Source: Planctomycetota bacterium | GTDB lineage: Bacteria > Planctomycetota > Brocadiia > Brocadiales > Brocadiaceae | DNA: 64,000 nucleotides | Assembly: GCA_016873165.1 (NCBI GenBank) | Contig: VGXV01000001.1 | Span: 29,643-93,642 of the forward strand | Direction: 5' to 3' | Part shown: piece after piece, positions 36,849 through 44,840 of the stretch | Position numbering within the stretch: position 1 is the first letter of the stretch | How the letters are laid out: every line of letters begins with the position of its first letter | Position numbers and translations under genes: made by a program | Notes under the pieces: model-generated | The model's database searches: none | The model's input: only the letters and a program-made list of their open reading frames with translations | What the model was told of the DNA's origin: nothing

Positions 36849-37220
36849 ACGTGGTCATTTCTGCCTGTGTCTGCATCCAGTATAATTGCAAAATACATAT
36901 CCTTCAACTAAATAAAAAACAGAGACTCCAAATTTCATCTGATACGTGGGATTTAAAATTTTACCGTCTTAATATTCCGGTGTAAAGCCGAACGTATTTC
37001 TCATTTTTTGTTCTTAACAAGTAGAATTATTAGAAAATACTATCGCCGTATTTTTTTATAGCAAATATAAATAATTCTCTATATATTATCATAGCAAGAA
37101 GATACAACATTTATATTCCTGGCAATATCCTTCACACACGGCAAACGGCACTTGTATTGCCAACTTGTAAATTATATTCTTTCATAAAAACTTTTATACG
37201 TACACTATCTCAAAAGAATA
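36849..37220. other. AT-rich spacer between divergent genes
   Basis: The 372-bp stretch lies between the ABC transporter (minus) and the diguanylate cyclase (plus) and must contain both promoters. I see no gene, strong hairpin or clear operator. Confidence 0.5.
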
Positions 37221-39737
37221 ATGTCTACGCCTAAGTATAAAACCACAGGATTGTCTATTAAGAGCAAGCTTCTTATTTATTCACTCTGTATATCGTTACT
37301 GCCGATCGTAACCATTACATTTGTTTATTTTTTAAATGAAAAAAGGGCTATTAAAGAACAAACTCTGGAATGGTTAACCGCCGTTGCAGAATCAAAAAAA
37401 CTGCATATCGTATCATCCATCGAAGCAAAAAAAATAAGAACAATAGACTTTTCCTCTGACGGGTTAATTAAAAACAGCCTGGAAAGAATGAGCCACAACA
37501 ATGCTTATTCGCATAACGTAGTCACTAATTTAAACAAACATTTATCGTCACAAAAAAAAATTCTCGATCCTCATATTGCCGCTATCGCTTTATTAGACAA
37601 TAAAGGCACCATAATCTCAGCAACAAATAAAGCGCTGCTTTGGAAAAACATATCAGAGTTTTCAATATTTGCGAATACGACACTATCGGCATCTGCCAGG
37701 GTTTTCGGTCCATGCAAAATCCCGTTTCTCGACATTAATGGGATCATTATATCTGCTCCGGTTGTCTCAAAGAGCAAACTTAATGAAATAGGAAGTTTGA
37801 TTGTTTTCTTTCATATGAGTTTTCTGGATGAAATCATGCTCGACCGCAAAGGGCTTGGAAAGACAGGAGAGGTGTATCTCCTGAACAGGGAAGGAACGAT
37901 GATCACTCATTCAAGATATATAAATGATGCCCCGTTTAATTTAAAAATGGACACTGCTCCCGTGCGCAATTTCCTTGGAAACAACAGAGAAATATCCGGC
38001 ATTTATCCGGATTATCGGGGCATTGCGGTTGTTGGAATTTCTCAATATTTACATGAATACAGTTTACTTCTCCTCGCGGAAATTGATAAGGCCGAAGCTT
38101 TTATCCCTATAAAAACATTCGGAATTATTGCGATGATCGTAAGCTTTTTATGCGCATCGATCGTTATCTGCGCGGTTATTGTTTTTTCCTTCTCTACTTC
38201 AGAACTTATTATGCATTTAAAATATGCTATGGAAAGGTTTATGGCGGGGGATTTCAAATGCAGAATTAACATATCACGGAAAGACGAGATCGGGGTCTTA
38301 TCGGATAGTTTTAATACCATGGCAGATAAGCTTGCTTTGGAAACACACAAATTAACCTGCGCTGTTGAACAAAATCCATGTGCCATTATTATTACTGACG
38401 TAAACGGCGCAATTGTATATGTAAACCCGAAATTCACCGAAGTCACAGGATACTCACAAAAAGAAGTCGTGGGACAAAATCCACGTATTTTGAAAACAGA
38501 AACAGCGCCGAAAGAATTGTATAAGGAATTATGGGAAAAAATCACCTCCGGCAAGGAATGGCGTGGAGAATTTTGCAACAAAAGAAAAGACGGCACATAT
38601 TATTGGATTTCTGCCACAATATCTCCGGTAAAAAATTCTGAAGGAATAATCTCAAATTTTGTAGGCATACAGGAAGATATCACAAAGGCAAAACAGGCGG
38701 AAAGCGAATTGAGAGAGGCAGTGCTGGAACGGGACAAAAATATATCAGAGCTGAATCACCTGATAGTATTTTCAACTATGATGCGGGATGAAACAAAAGA
38801 AGATATGCTTATTAAAAACATGGGCTATACGTTAAAAGAACACTTTGACGCCAATTCTTTACATATACTATTGTTGAATGAAAACAAAAACATTTTAGAA
38901 GAACCTGTCACCATTTCTTCAATGAAGAAAGATAATCTATTGATTAAAGAAGATGCCATTTTGAATCCGGCATTATGCCGGGCTATAAGAACAGGACAAA
39001 AATTGGTGGCACACAATACCAACAGCTATATTTCCTGCGAATGCATAAAAGAATTAAATGAAAATTTCGGATATGTATGTGTTCCGTTAATAGCAGGTAC
39101 AAGGACTTTAGGCGTAATCTTGCTGACCAGGGAACGGAATTTGTTCTGGAATGAGAAACAGATCGAGTTGATTTCCACGTATGCAAACATAACCGCATCA
39201 TCTTTATATAAAATACGATTGATGAATTCGGCAGAAAAGGCGGCAATAACAGATGGATTGACCGGCGTTTATAACAGGAGATTCTTCGAAGAAATGACAA
39301 AAAAACAACTAACTATAGCAAAAAGAAGAAACTTGCATTTGAGCTTGTTTCTTATAGACCTCGATTATTTCAAAAAAGTAAATGATACGTACGGACATAC
39401 AGCAGGAGATTTGCTGCTTAAGGAATTAGGCGGCATATTATCAAAATCAATCAGAGAGTCTGATTTTGTCGCGCGTTACGGCGGAGAAGAATTTGCCGTT
39501 GTATTGCCGGAAATTGATACCGACGAGGCAATAAAAAAAGCAGAATATATCAGAACCTCTGTTGAGACAAGGAATTTTGATGCATTGGTTTCCGGGAAAA
39601 CAGTAAAAGTTACATTAAGCATTGGGGTGGCAACATTCCCTTTGCACGGAAGCAATTACGAAGAATTGGTGTGTGCAGCAGACAGGGCCTTGTACCAGGC
39701 TAAAGAAAAAGGCAGAAATCGGGTTATACCGGCATAA
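37221..39737 (+). CDS. membrane diguanylate cyclase (Cache-HAMP-PAS-GAF-GGDEF)
   Basis: The 838-residue protein has TM1 (about 15-37), a periplasmic Cache-like domain, TM2 (about 300-325), HAMP, a PAS domain (CAIIITDVNGAIVYVNPKFTEVTGYS, to about 500), a GAF domain and a C-terminal GGDEF domain. The active site reads ARYGGEEFAVVLPE, and RESD five residues upstream is a feedback I-site, so it should make c-di-GMP and be product-inhibited. It stands alone. The periplasmic ligand is unknown. Confidence 0.92.
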   Translation: MSTPKYKTTGLSIKSKLLIYSLCISLLPIVTITFVYFLNEKRAIKEQTLEWLTAVAESKKLHIVSSIEAKKIRTIDFSSDGLIKNSLERMSHNNAYSHNVVTNLNKHLSSQKKILDPHIAAIALLDNKGTIISATNKALLWKNISEFSIFANTTLSASARVFGPCKIPFLDINGIIISAPVVSKSKLNEIGSLIVFFHMSFLDEIMLDRKGLGKTGEVYLLNREGTMITHSRYINDAPFNLKMDTAPVRNFLGNNREISGIYPDYRGIAVVGISQYLHEYSLLLLAEIDKAEAFIPIKTFGIIAMIVSFLCASIVICAVIVFSFSTSELIMHLKYAMERFMAGDFKCRINISRKDEIGVLSDSFNTMADKLALETHKLTCAVEQNPCAIIITDVNGAIVYVNPKFTEVTGYSQKEVVGQNPRILKTETAPKELYKELWEKITSGKEWRGEFCNKRKDGTYYWISATISPVKNSEGIISNFVGIQEDITKAKQAESELREAVLERDKNISELNHLIVFSTMMRDETKEDMLIKNMGYTLKEHFDANSLHILLLNENKNILEEPVTISSMKKDNLLIKEDAILNPALCRAIRTGQKLVAHNTNSYISCECIKELNENFGYVCVPLIAGTRTLGVILLTRERNLFWNEKQIELISTYANITASSLYKIRLMNSAEKAAITDGLTGVYNRRFFEEMTKKQLTIAKRRNLHLSLFLIDLDYFKKVNDTYGHTAGDLLLKELGGILSKSIRESDFVARYGGEEFAVVLPEIDTDEAIKKAEYIRTSVETRNFDALVSGKTVKVTLSIGVATFPLHGSNYEELVCAADRALYQAKEKGRNRVIPA

Positions 39738-39906
39738 ATATATGTTTAGGAATTTCAATGCTTCGACTCCGCTCAGCATGACATTGGCGAAGGGCTCAGG
39801 GTGACAGACTTGTAGGGTGGATTAAGCGGAGCGAATCCACCATTCATGCGATAATCGTTGGTGGATACGGCGCAAAAATCAGCGCCTTTATCCACCCTAC
39901 CCACAC
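39738..39906. repeat. dispersed repeats downstream of the diguanylate cyclase
   Basis: A 'GCTTCGACTCCGCTCAGCATG' type repeat at about 39762-39782 is followed by a 93-bp element (39812-39904) bounded by GTAGGGTGGAT and its complement. The latter recurs in full at 62723-62815 and in part at 46766-46820. Confidence 0.8.
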
Positions 39907-40472
39907 TCAAATATTCTTTCCTATAGAAAACGCCTTGCCAAGACACGTTCCGATTCCATAATATGCCCGTGTTTCAGGCGCATATATTATGGGCTTAATC
40001 TTCTCGATATCAGGGACGCCTCGATGTTGAAAGCCGATTCCTCCACCTTAACATCAATGATTTCCCCAACAAATTGTGTGTGCAATCCTATTTCATATGT
40101 ATGGATCAGTTTACATTCCAGTATTACCGGAAATTCATTTATATACGGCGCATCAACAAACTCTCCCTTCACCGGGGTAAGTCCGGCTCCGGAAAATTTA
40201 TTCACATCCTTCCCGGAAACAACGCCGAAATAATCGGCTTGTTTTGCATATTTTTCCGAAGGAATATTAATCGTATACGCTTTCCTTTCAATAATACAAT
40301 TGTACGAGTAAGTCGCCTTTCTCAGAGATACAGTAACGCACGGCGGATTTGAACAGCATATGCCGCCCCATGCCACATTCATTGCGTTTGGATTGCCTTC
40401 TCTGTCATACGAACAAACAATAAATACAGGCGTTGGATATGCTATCGTTTTTGCGCCTAAAGATTTTTTCAT
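39907..40472 (-). pseudogene. flavin reductase-like FMN-binding protein, frameshifted near the C-terminus
   Basis: From 40472 the frame encodes a flavin reductase-domain protein ([47 protein letters not shown]) but stops at 39987 after an unlike tail. Changing frame by one base at about 40018-40022 restores the family C-terminus, [21 protein letters not shown] and GKAFSIGKNI, ending at 39907 (188 residues, the usual size). One base appears to be missing, by mutation or by sequence error. The intact protein would bind FMN and reduce it or use it in redox reactions. Confidence 0.85.
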
Positions 40473-40681
40473 GAGTGCACCATTTTATAATATTGAATTG
40501 ATGGGTTCATGTTCACCCCCCCTGAGAAACCGGAGTTCCCCAAACAAGTGTGCTCCCAAACCGGAGTTTGGAAACAAGCCATTACGTGAAAAGATGAATA
40601 ACCCTGACAGGGTTCGAACCCTGTCAGGGTTTACGTTATATTCGTATTCATTCGTGGCAAATTGCAGAATTTAGGTTGTAG
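40473..40681. repeat. short repeats upstream of flavin reductase gene
   Basis: The spacer holds 'AAACCGGAGTTTGGAA' type repeats (about 40525-40580, also near 46693) and the palindrome AACCCTGACAGGGTT with its second half at about 40601-40631, also seen at 9869-9902. No gene is visible. Confidence 0.7.
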
Positions 40682-42118
40682 TTATTCATATGTTGTATAC
40701 CGAACAATATCATCTTCGCCGACATAACTTCCAATCTGCACCTCTATAATCTTCGCAATTTTATCTGTCGGATTAAAAATTCTGTGTTTGGCATTTTGTG
40801 GGACAAAAACACTTTCATTTTTCTTTATCTGTTTCTTTGTCCCGTCTATATATATATCAACCTTCCCCTCAACGACATTCCAATGCTCACTTCTGTATTT
40901 ATGTTTCTGCAGCGAAAGAGTTTTTTTGGGATATACTCCGATCTCCTTCACTTTGTAATTCTCTTGTTCATACAAAACCATATAATAGCCCCATGGCCTG
41001 TATACAGTGCTTCCGTTCTGTGTGTGTTTAAATCCTTTTTTGTTTATTACCGATACCAGTTCCTTTACATTATCCGAATAGCCTCTTTTAACAATTAATA
41101 ATGAATCTGCAGAATCAATTGCCATCGTGTCATTCATGCCTAAAAGACACACAAGCCTGTTGTCAGAGTAAGCAAAGCAATTATTTGAATCAAGAAATTC
41201 AGCATCGCCGATATTAAAATTTCCCTTCCCGTTCGTATAAAATTGCAAATAACTGTCCCAGCTTCCCAAATCCGACCATTTCAGGTTAAATTTAATTAAA
41301 GCGGCATTTTTTGTTTTTTGCATTATCCCGTAATCAATAGAGTCCGCCGGTATATTTTCAAAATTTTTGCATAATTCATTGTAAGGACTCTGGTAATATT
41401 TATTCATAACAGGGTTACATTTTGCAAGTTCTTCCGAAAATGTTTTTTTATTAAAGCAAAATATTCCGGAATTCCACAAACCATCCTTTTTTATGAGCAG
41501 TTCCGCCTTTTTTATCGAAGGTTTTTCAACAAATTTATCTACAAGATAACCCACGCCAAATTTGTTTTTCAGAAGGATATATCCATACCCTTCTTTGGGA
41601 AATACCGGTTTTACTCCGAATACGACAATTTTATCCCGATTGGCAAGTGTTTCTGCCTGCCGTATGCATTTTTCAAAGTTACTTACCGGCTCAATTATAT
41701 GATCGGATGGCAACACACAAATGAGTTCGTTGTCCCTTAAGTTATTTATACTTTCAATATGTTTTATCGAAAGCATTATGGCAGGGAGTGTATTTTTGGG
41801 AACAGGCTCAAGAATAATATTTCTCTTCAATGAATTCTTGATTACATTTTTTACGCCAGGCAATAATTGTATCTGATTCAAAACGGTAAATTTATATTTC
41901 TCCTGCAATACGATAAAAATGTCTTTTGCGGAAAAACAGGGCAAAAGTCTTTGGATCGTTAACTGAAATAATGATAATCCATCTTTAAACTCAACAAATT
42001 GCTTCGGATGCTCTTCTCTGGATAAAGGCCATAATCGGGTTCCTTTCCCTCCGGCAAGAATAATTGCCTTACCGTCTATTTTGTTGTTGTCAATGGTACG
42101 AATTGTTTTTTTATTCAT
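40682..42118 (-). CDS. manC: mannose-1-phosphate guanylyltransferase/mannose-6-phosphate isomerase
   Basis: The 478-residue protein has AIILAGGKGTRLWPLSREEHPKQFV, the nucleotidyltransferase signature, and ELICVLPSDHII. The C-terminal cupin (type II PMI) has PWGYYMVLYEQENYKVKEIGV and HKYRSEHWNVVEGKVDI. It makes GDP-mannose for polysaccharide or glycan synthesis. No sugar-pathway neighbours are present. Confidence 0.93.
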   Translation of the reverse strand: MNKKTIRTIDNNKIDGKAIILAGGKGTRLWPLSREEHPKQFVEFKDGLSLFQLTIQRLLPCFSAKDIFIVLQEKYKFTVLNQIQLLPGVKNVIKNSLKRNIILEPVPKNTLPAIMLSIKHIESINNLRDNELICVLPSDHIIEPVSNFEKCIRQAETLANRDKIVVFGVKPVFPKEGYGYILLKNKFGVGYLVDKFVEKPSIKKAELLIKKDGLWNSGIFCFNKKTFSEELAKCNPVMNKYYQSPYNELCKNFENIPADSIDYGIMQKTKNAALIKFNLKWSDLGSWDSYLQFYTNGKGNFNIGDAEFLDSNNCFAYSDNRLVCLLGMNDTMAIDSADSLLIVKRGYSDNVKELVSVINKKGFKHTQNGSTVYRPWGYYMVLYEQENYKVKEIGVYPKKTLSLQKHKYRSEHWNVVEGKVDIYIDGTKKQIKKNESVFVPQNAKHRIFNPTDKIAKIIEVQIGSYVGEDDIVRYTTYE

Positions 42119-42482
42119 CGATGTATGTGCTCGTTAAAAATCCGATTAAAAAAGGAAGTGATTTTCAGGCATTATAATCGCACATCTCGTATCTTTCAAG
42201 GTGTAAGTAAGAGTGTGGAAGGGGCAGATCAATCAAATATGAGCGAATAAAGTCAATAGGTATGTATGAACCGCCTTATCCGTTCAAGCGGCTTTATGAT
42301 GAATAGTAACTATTCAGCGAAATAATCATCGACTGAATCCCCCTTAAAAAAGGGGGACTCAGGGGGTTGTAATAAAACATTAAAATTTAAGACAACCCCC
42401 TAACCCCCTTTAATAAGGGGGAATATGGTAAATTTCGCCGAATAGATACTGATGAATAAAGGAATTGGGTGTACGCACACTA
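42119..42482. repeat. spacer with inverted-repeat element
   Basis: An element at 42305-42450 has imperfect 19-bp inverted ends (AGTAACTATTCAGCGAAAT / ATTTCGCCGAATAGATACT) around nested arms 'CCCCCTTAAAAAAGGGGG' and 'CCCCCTTTAATAAGGGGG'. It is MITE-like, 146 bp. No gene is visible in the remainder. Confidence 0.75.
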
Positions 42483-43028
42483 TCAGAGGGAAACTTTATT
42501 TAATCTGTCAAATTCACCATTAAATAAAACTGAAGTACTGTTTCTCTCGTTTTTTGCCTGACTCAGTGATTTCGTTGCAGCCTCAATCAGGGAACATGGT
42601 TCTGTTGCGTGATCAGGGAATATCGATATTCCAATGCGTGTTTTTACCGTTATATTTTTTTTTAACGGGATATTGTTAACTACATTTCTATTAATTGATT
42701 TTTCAATTATTTCTGCCTGTTCAAAAACTTTTGTTTTATCAGTATGCGGGAGAATAATGCCAAACGCATTGGCATTATATCTTGCCAAAATATCAGTCGG
42801 CCTGATATTTCTTTGTATCAGCATTGCTGTTTGTTGTATAACTTTGCTCCCCACATTAAATCCGTATAAATCATTAATGCCTTTCAGATCGAATAATTCT
42901 GCAATAATAATCCCCAATTGGCCATTGTCATTTTTTTCCAGGTCGATGAGTTTTTCTAATATCTCAAACATAAAACTTTTATTGTATACACCGGTTAATT
43001 CATCTATTGTTATATCATTTGTGAGCAT
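42483..43028 (-). CDS. stand-alone GGDEF-fold protein with a degenerate active site
   Basis: The 181-residue protein is a GGDEF domain (DELTGVYNKSFMFEILEKLI, RPTDILARYNANAFGIILPH, RIGISIFPDHA). The catalytic GG(D/E)EF reads NANAF and so should not make c-di-GMP, although the RxxD I-site (RPTD) is kept and could bind the nucleotide. A c-di-GMP-binding effector role is inference. It lies 79 bp past a small cysteine-rich gene on the same strand. Confidence 0.85.
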   Translation of the reverse strand: MLTNDITIDELTGVYNKSFMFEILEKLIDLEKNDNGQLGIIIAELFDLKGINDLYGFNVGSKVIQQTAMLIQRNIRPTDILARYNANAFGIILPHTDKTKVFEQAEIIEKSINRNVVNNIPLKKNITVKTRIGISIFPDHATEPCSLIEAATKSLSQAKNERNSTSVLFNGEFDRLNKVSL

Positions 43029-43107
43029 ATGTATAATACTACCAATATTGGCCCTCTGCTATTTGTTTCAATAAATAAACGCTGATATGTTTCCTGTGGG
43101 TTTTTAT

Positions 43108-43299
43108 TCAAAAATTCAGGCGGATTTCATCGCTTTCTTTAAAAATATCGCAATTTCGATAGTTTTTCGCGCAATAATGAATTGCTGACTGCACACTCAT
43201 ACTGTCCATTTTAATACAATAACAGTCGGCGCTTGGCGGATCTTTTATTAAAGGACACAAATGTTTTCTCTCTGCATAATCGCTTGTTTTGAGTTTCAT
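43108..43299 (-). CDS. four-cysteine mini-protein, paralog 1
   Basis: The 63-residue protein has the pattern CPLIKDPPS-x3-CYC, then HYCAKNYRNCDIF. A second protein at 43834-44049 shares CPLIK-x-PPS-x3-CY...YC-x-K-x2-RNC. The four shared cysteines suggest a metal or Fe-S site. Strong conservation between neighbours argues that both are real. It lies between the PAS protein and the degenerate GGDEF protein, with an RBS-like GGAGAAAACGG upstream. Function unknown. Confidence 0.72.
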   Translation of the reverse strand: MKLKTSDYAERKHLCPLIKDPPSADCYCIKMDSMSVQSAIHYCAKNYRNCDIFKESDEIRLNF

Positions 43300-43322
43300 T
43301 TCCGTTTTCTCCTGAAAAAGTA

Positions 43323-43862
43323 TTAGTTAGTAAAAGCATTATGTATTTTACTAATATCGTTCTTCAAACGTTCTCTATTTTCTATTTTTTCCGTTAATTC
43401 CCTATTTATTTCCACGAGTTTCGTTGTATATTCAACCACCCGCTGTTCCAGAGATTCATTGAGAACCTTTAGTTTGTCCTCGGACTGCTTACGGGAAGTA
43501 ATGTCCCTTGCAATCCCAATAACACCAATAATATTTCCTGTCTCATCTTTTAACGGATTGTTTCTTACTTCGCACAAAATATTTCTTCCTGATCCGGATA
43601 AAGAACACTCGTGCCTACAACTTTTCCCATACAAGGCGTCTCTGTGTGCATACACCAATTTATTTTTATCCTTATCGTGAAATAAATTGGTAAAAGGCTT
43701 CGCATAAAAAACTTCAGGTTTGCTGCCTGTATATTTTTCAACAATGTTATTAACAAACAGAATATTCCCAATCGTATCCGACACATAGGTAAGGTCAGTT
43801 ACTTCGGAAAAAGATAACCTCATCATTTCACTTTCAATAAACCGATAAATATTTTTTGACAT
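43323..43862 (-). CDS. PAS-domain protein with coiled-coil tail
   Basis: From the ATG at 43862 (GGAG five bases upstream) the protein has 179 residues; the frame is open to 43928. A PAS domain (VSDTIGNILFVNNIVEKYTGSKPEVF, NNPLKDETGNIIGVIGIARDIT) is followed by a coiled coil (about 120-175). It has no output domain, so it may signal through a partner, perhaps the neighbouring degenerate GGDEF protein. It overlaps the end of the upstream mini-protein gene by about 29 bp. Confidence 0.75.
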   Translation of the reverse strand: MSKNIYRFIESEMMRLSFSEVTDLTYVSDTIGNILFVNNIVEKYTGSKPEVFYAKPFTNLFHDKDKNKLVYAHRDALYGKSCRHECSLSGSGRNILCEVRNNPLKDETGNIIGVIGIARDITSRKQSEDKLKVLNESLEQRVVEYTTKLVEINRELTEKIENRERLKNDISKIHNAFTN

Positions 43863-44049
43863 TGCTTCTCCCATGCTCCTTTTTGATATGATCTGCATAA
43901 AATTTACAATTCCTGAACTCTTTTCCACAATATTTAAGAAAATCTGGAATTTTCAGACTATTTATTTCTACACTGTAACAATAGTTGCTTGGCGGTGTTT
44001 TTATGAGCGGACACAATTCTCCCTCTCCCTCTCCCTCTCCCTCTCTCAA
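43834..44049 (-). CDS. four-cysteine mini-protein, paralog 2, with (Glu-Gly) repeat
   Basis: The 71-residue protein starts at a TTG (44049), preceded by a strong AAAGGAGG seven bases upstream. A GAGGGA hexanucleotide repeat encodes alternating Glu-Gly, then ELCPLIKTPPSNYCY, YCGKEFRNCKFY and a basic tail. Four cysteines match paralog 1 (43108-43299). The repeat is in frame, so slippage would change tail length, not frame. Function unknown; metal binding likely. Confidence 0.68.
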   Translation of the reverse strand: MREGEGEGEGELCPLIKTPPSNYCYSVEINSLKIPDFLKYCGKEFRNCKFYADHIKKEHGRSNVKKYLSVY

Positions 44050-44429
44050 TATTTTTCCTCCTTTGGTGATTTTCTTTTCGTTCCAAAGTTCCGGCTTGGG
44101 AACGAACCGTGTAACATTTACGCGGAATAGTTATCGTATTGTACTTTTCCCTGTATCATGCCAAACGAAAAAAGGGAAATCTGAAATACATTTGATTTCT
44201 TTTCCTTCCTATAGGATCAAAAAGTATGCCATGCATAACAATTTACGCATCAAGAATATGTCTACACATCGTAGAAAAATAGCAGAGAAATTTTATACTA
44301 AATCATAAGTACTTGTATTATAATAATATATATTGATTACTTATTTTTGCAGCAGCAAATTTATTTCTTTTAAATATTTATTCTTACTGAAAAAAATGTG
44401 AAAATTTGTTAAAAAAATATCCTGAAAAA

Positions 44430-44473
44430 GTGTGTCATGACACACTGTGTGTCACATGTGTCACTGTGACACG
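44430..44473. promoter_or_regulatory. clustered GTGTCA palindromes, possible operator
   Basis: A perfect 16-bp palindrome, GTGTGTCATGACACAC, is followed directly by GTGTGTCACATGTGTCACTG and TGACACG, giving several GTGTCA half-sites in both orientations in 44 bp. This looks like a multi-site operator or enhancer for a dimeric regulator. It is upstream of the mini-protein cluster (minus). Confidence 0.5.
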
Positions 44474-44566
44474 TTTTTGCACCTGGAGGTTTATTGTGAT
44501 AAATTTTTTGTGGTTTTTGAGAAGAAAAATACTGTTTATCTGATGTGAATTATGATGTGAATTTCT

Positions 44567-44806
44567 GTAACACTTTAGTTTTTTGAAAAATTGCCCATAT
44601 CTTAACCCCATGCTTCAGCATGGGGTTAATGGAAAAACAATGATGGGCTTCAGCCCTGAGGTAAACTTAGCCCAATATCTTTCACTGTATTTATTGTTGA
44701 TATAGTGCGGAGTTAATGGATGCGAAATTTGCTCCATGCGCCAATATTAGAGGTGCATTATAAAACAAGGAAAATCGAAGTCTTTTTCAAAAAGCTAAAG
44801 TGTTAC
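44567..44806. mobile_element. MITE-like element, copy 2 (240 bp)
   Basis: It has the same inverted ends as copy 1 (GTAACACTTTAGTTTTTTGA and the complement ending AAAGTGTTAC) and the same interior blocks, including CCCATGCTTCAGCATGGGG and TTGCTCCATGCGCCAATATT. It is about 40 bp shorter than copy 1 through internal deletion. Confidence 0.8.
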
Positions 44807-44840
44807 AAAGTTTTATTCGGCAGGCAATGCCATGCACTAC

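Larger units (their letters stand above)
44050..44840. other. regulatory-looking spacer with operator repeats and MITE copy 2
   Basis: The 791-bp stretch holds a cluster of GTGTCA half-sites (44430-44473) and the second MITE-like copy (44567-44806). A GGAGG at about 44484 precedes a GTG with only a 15-codon frame, which I do not call a gene. The remainder is AT-rich. Confidence 0.6.

Noticed and set aside
38042..38596. 184-codon minus-strand open frame
   Set aside because: It is antisense to the HAMP/PAS part of the diguanylate cyclase and has no recognisable domain.
43565..43786. 73-codon minus-strand frame inside the PAS gene
   Set aside because: It overlaps a clear PAS domain in another frame and has no start signal.
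44494..44541. 15-codon frame after a strong GGAGG and GTG
   Set aside because: It could be a leader peptide, but nothing downstream on that strand fits; the MITE copy lies directly after it.
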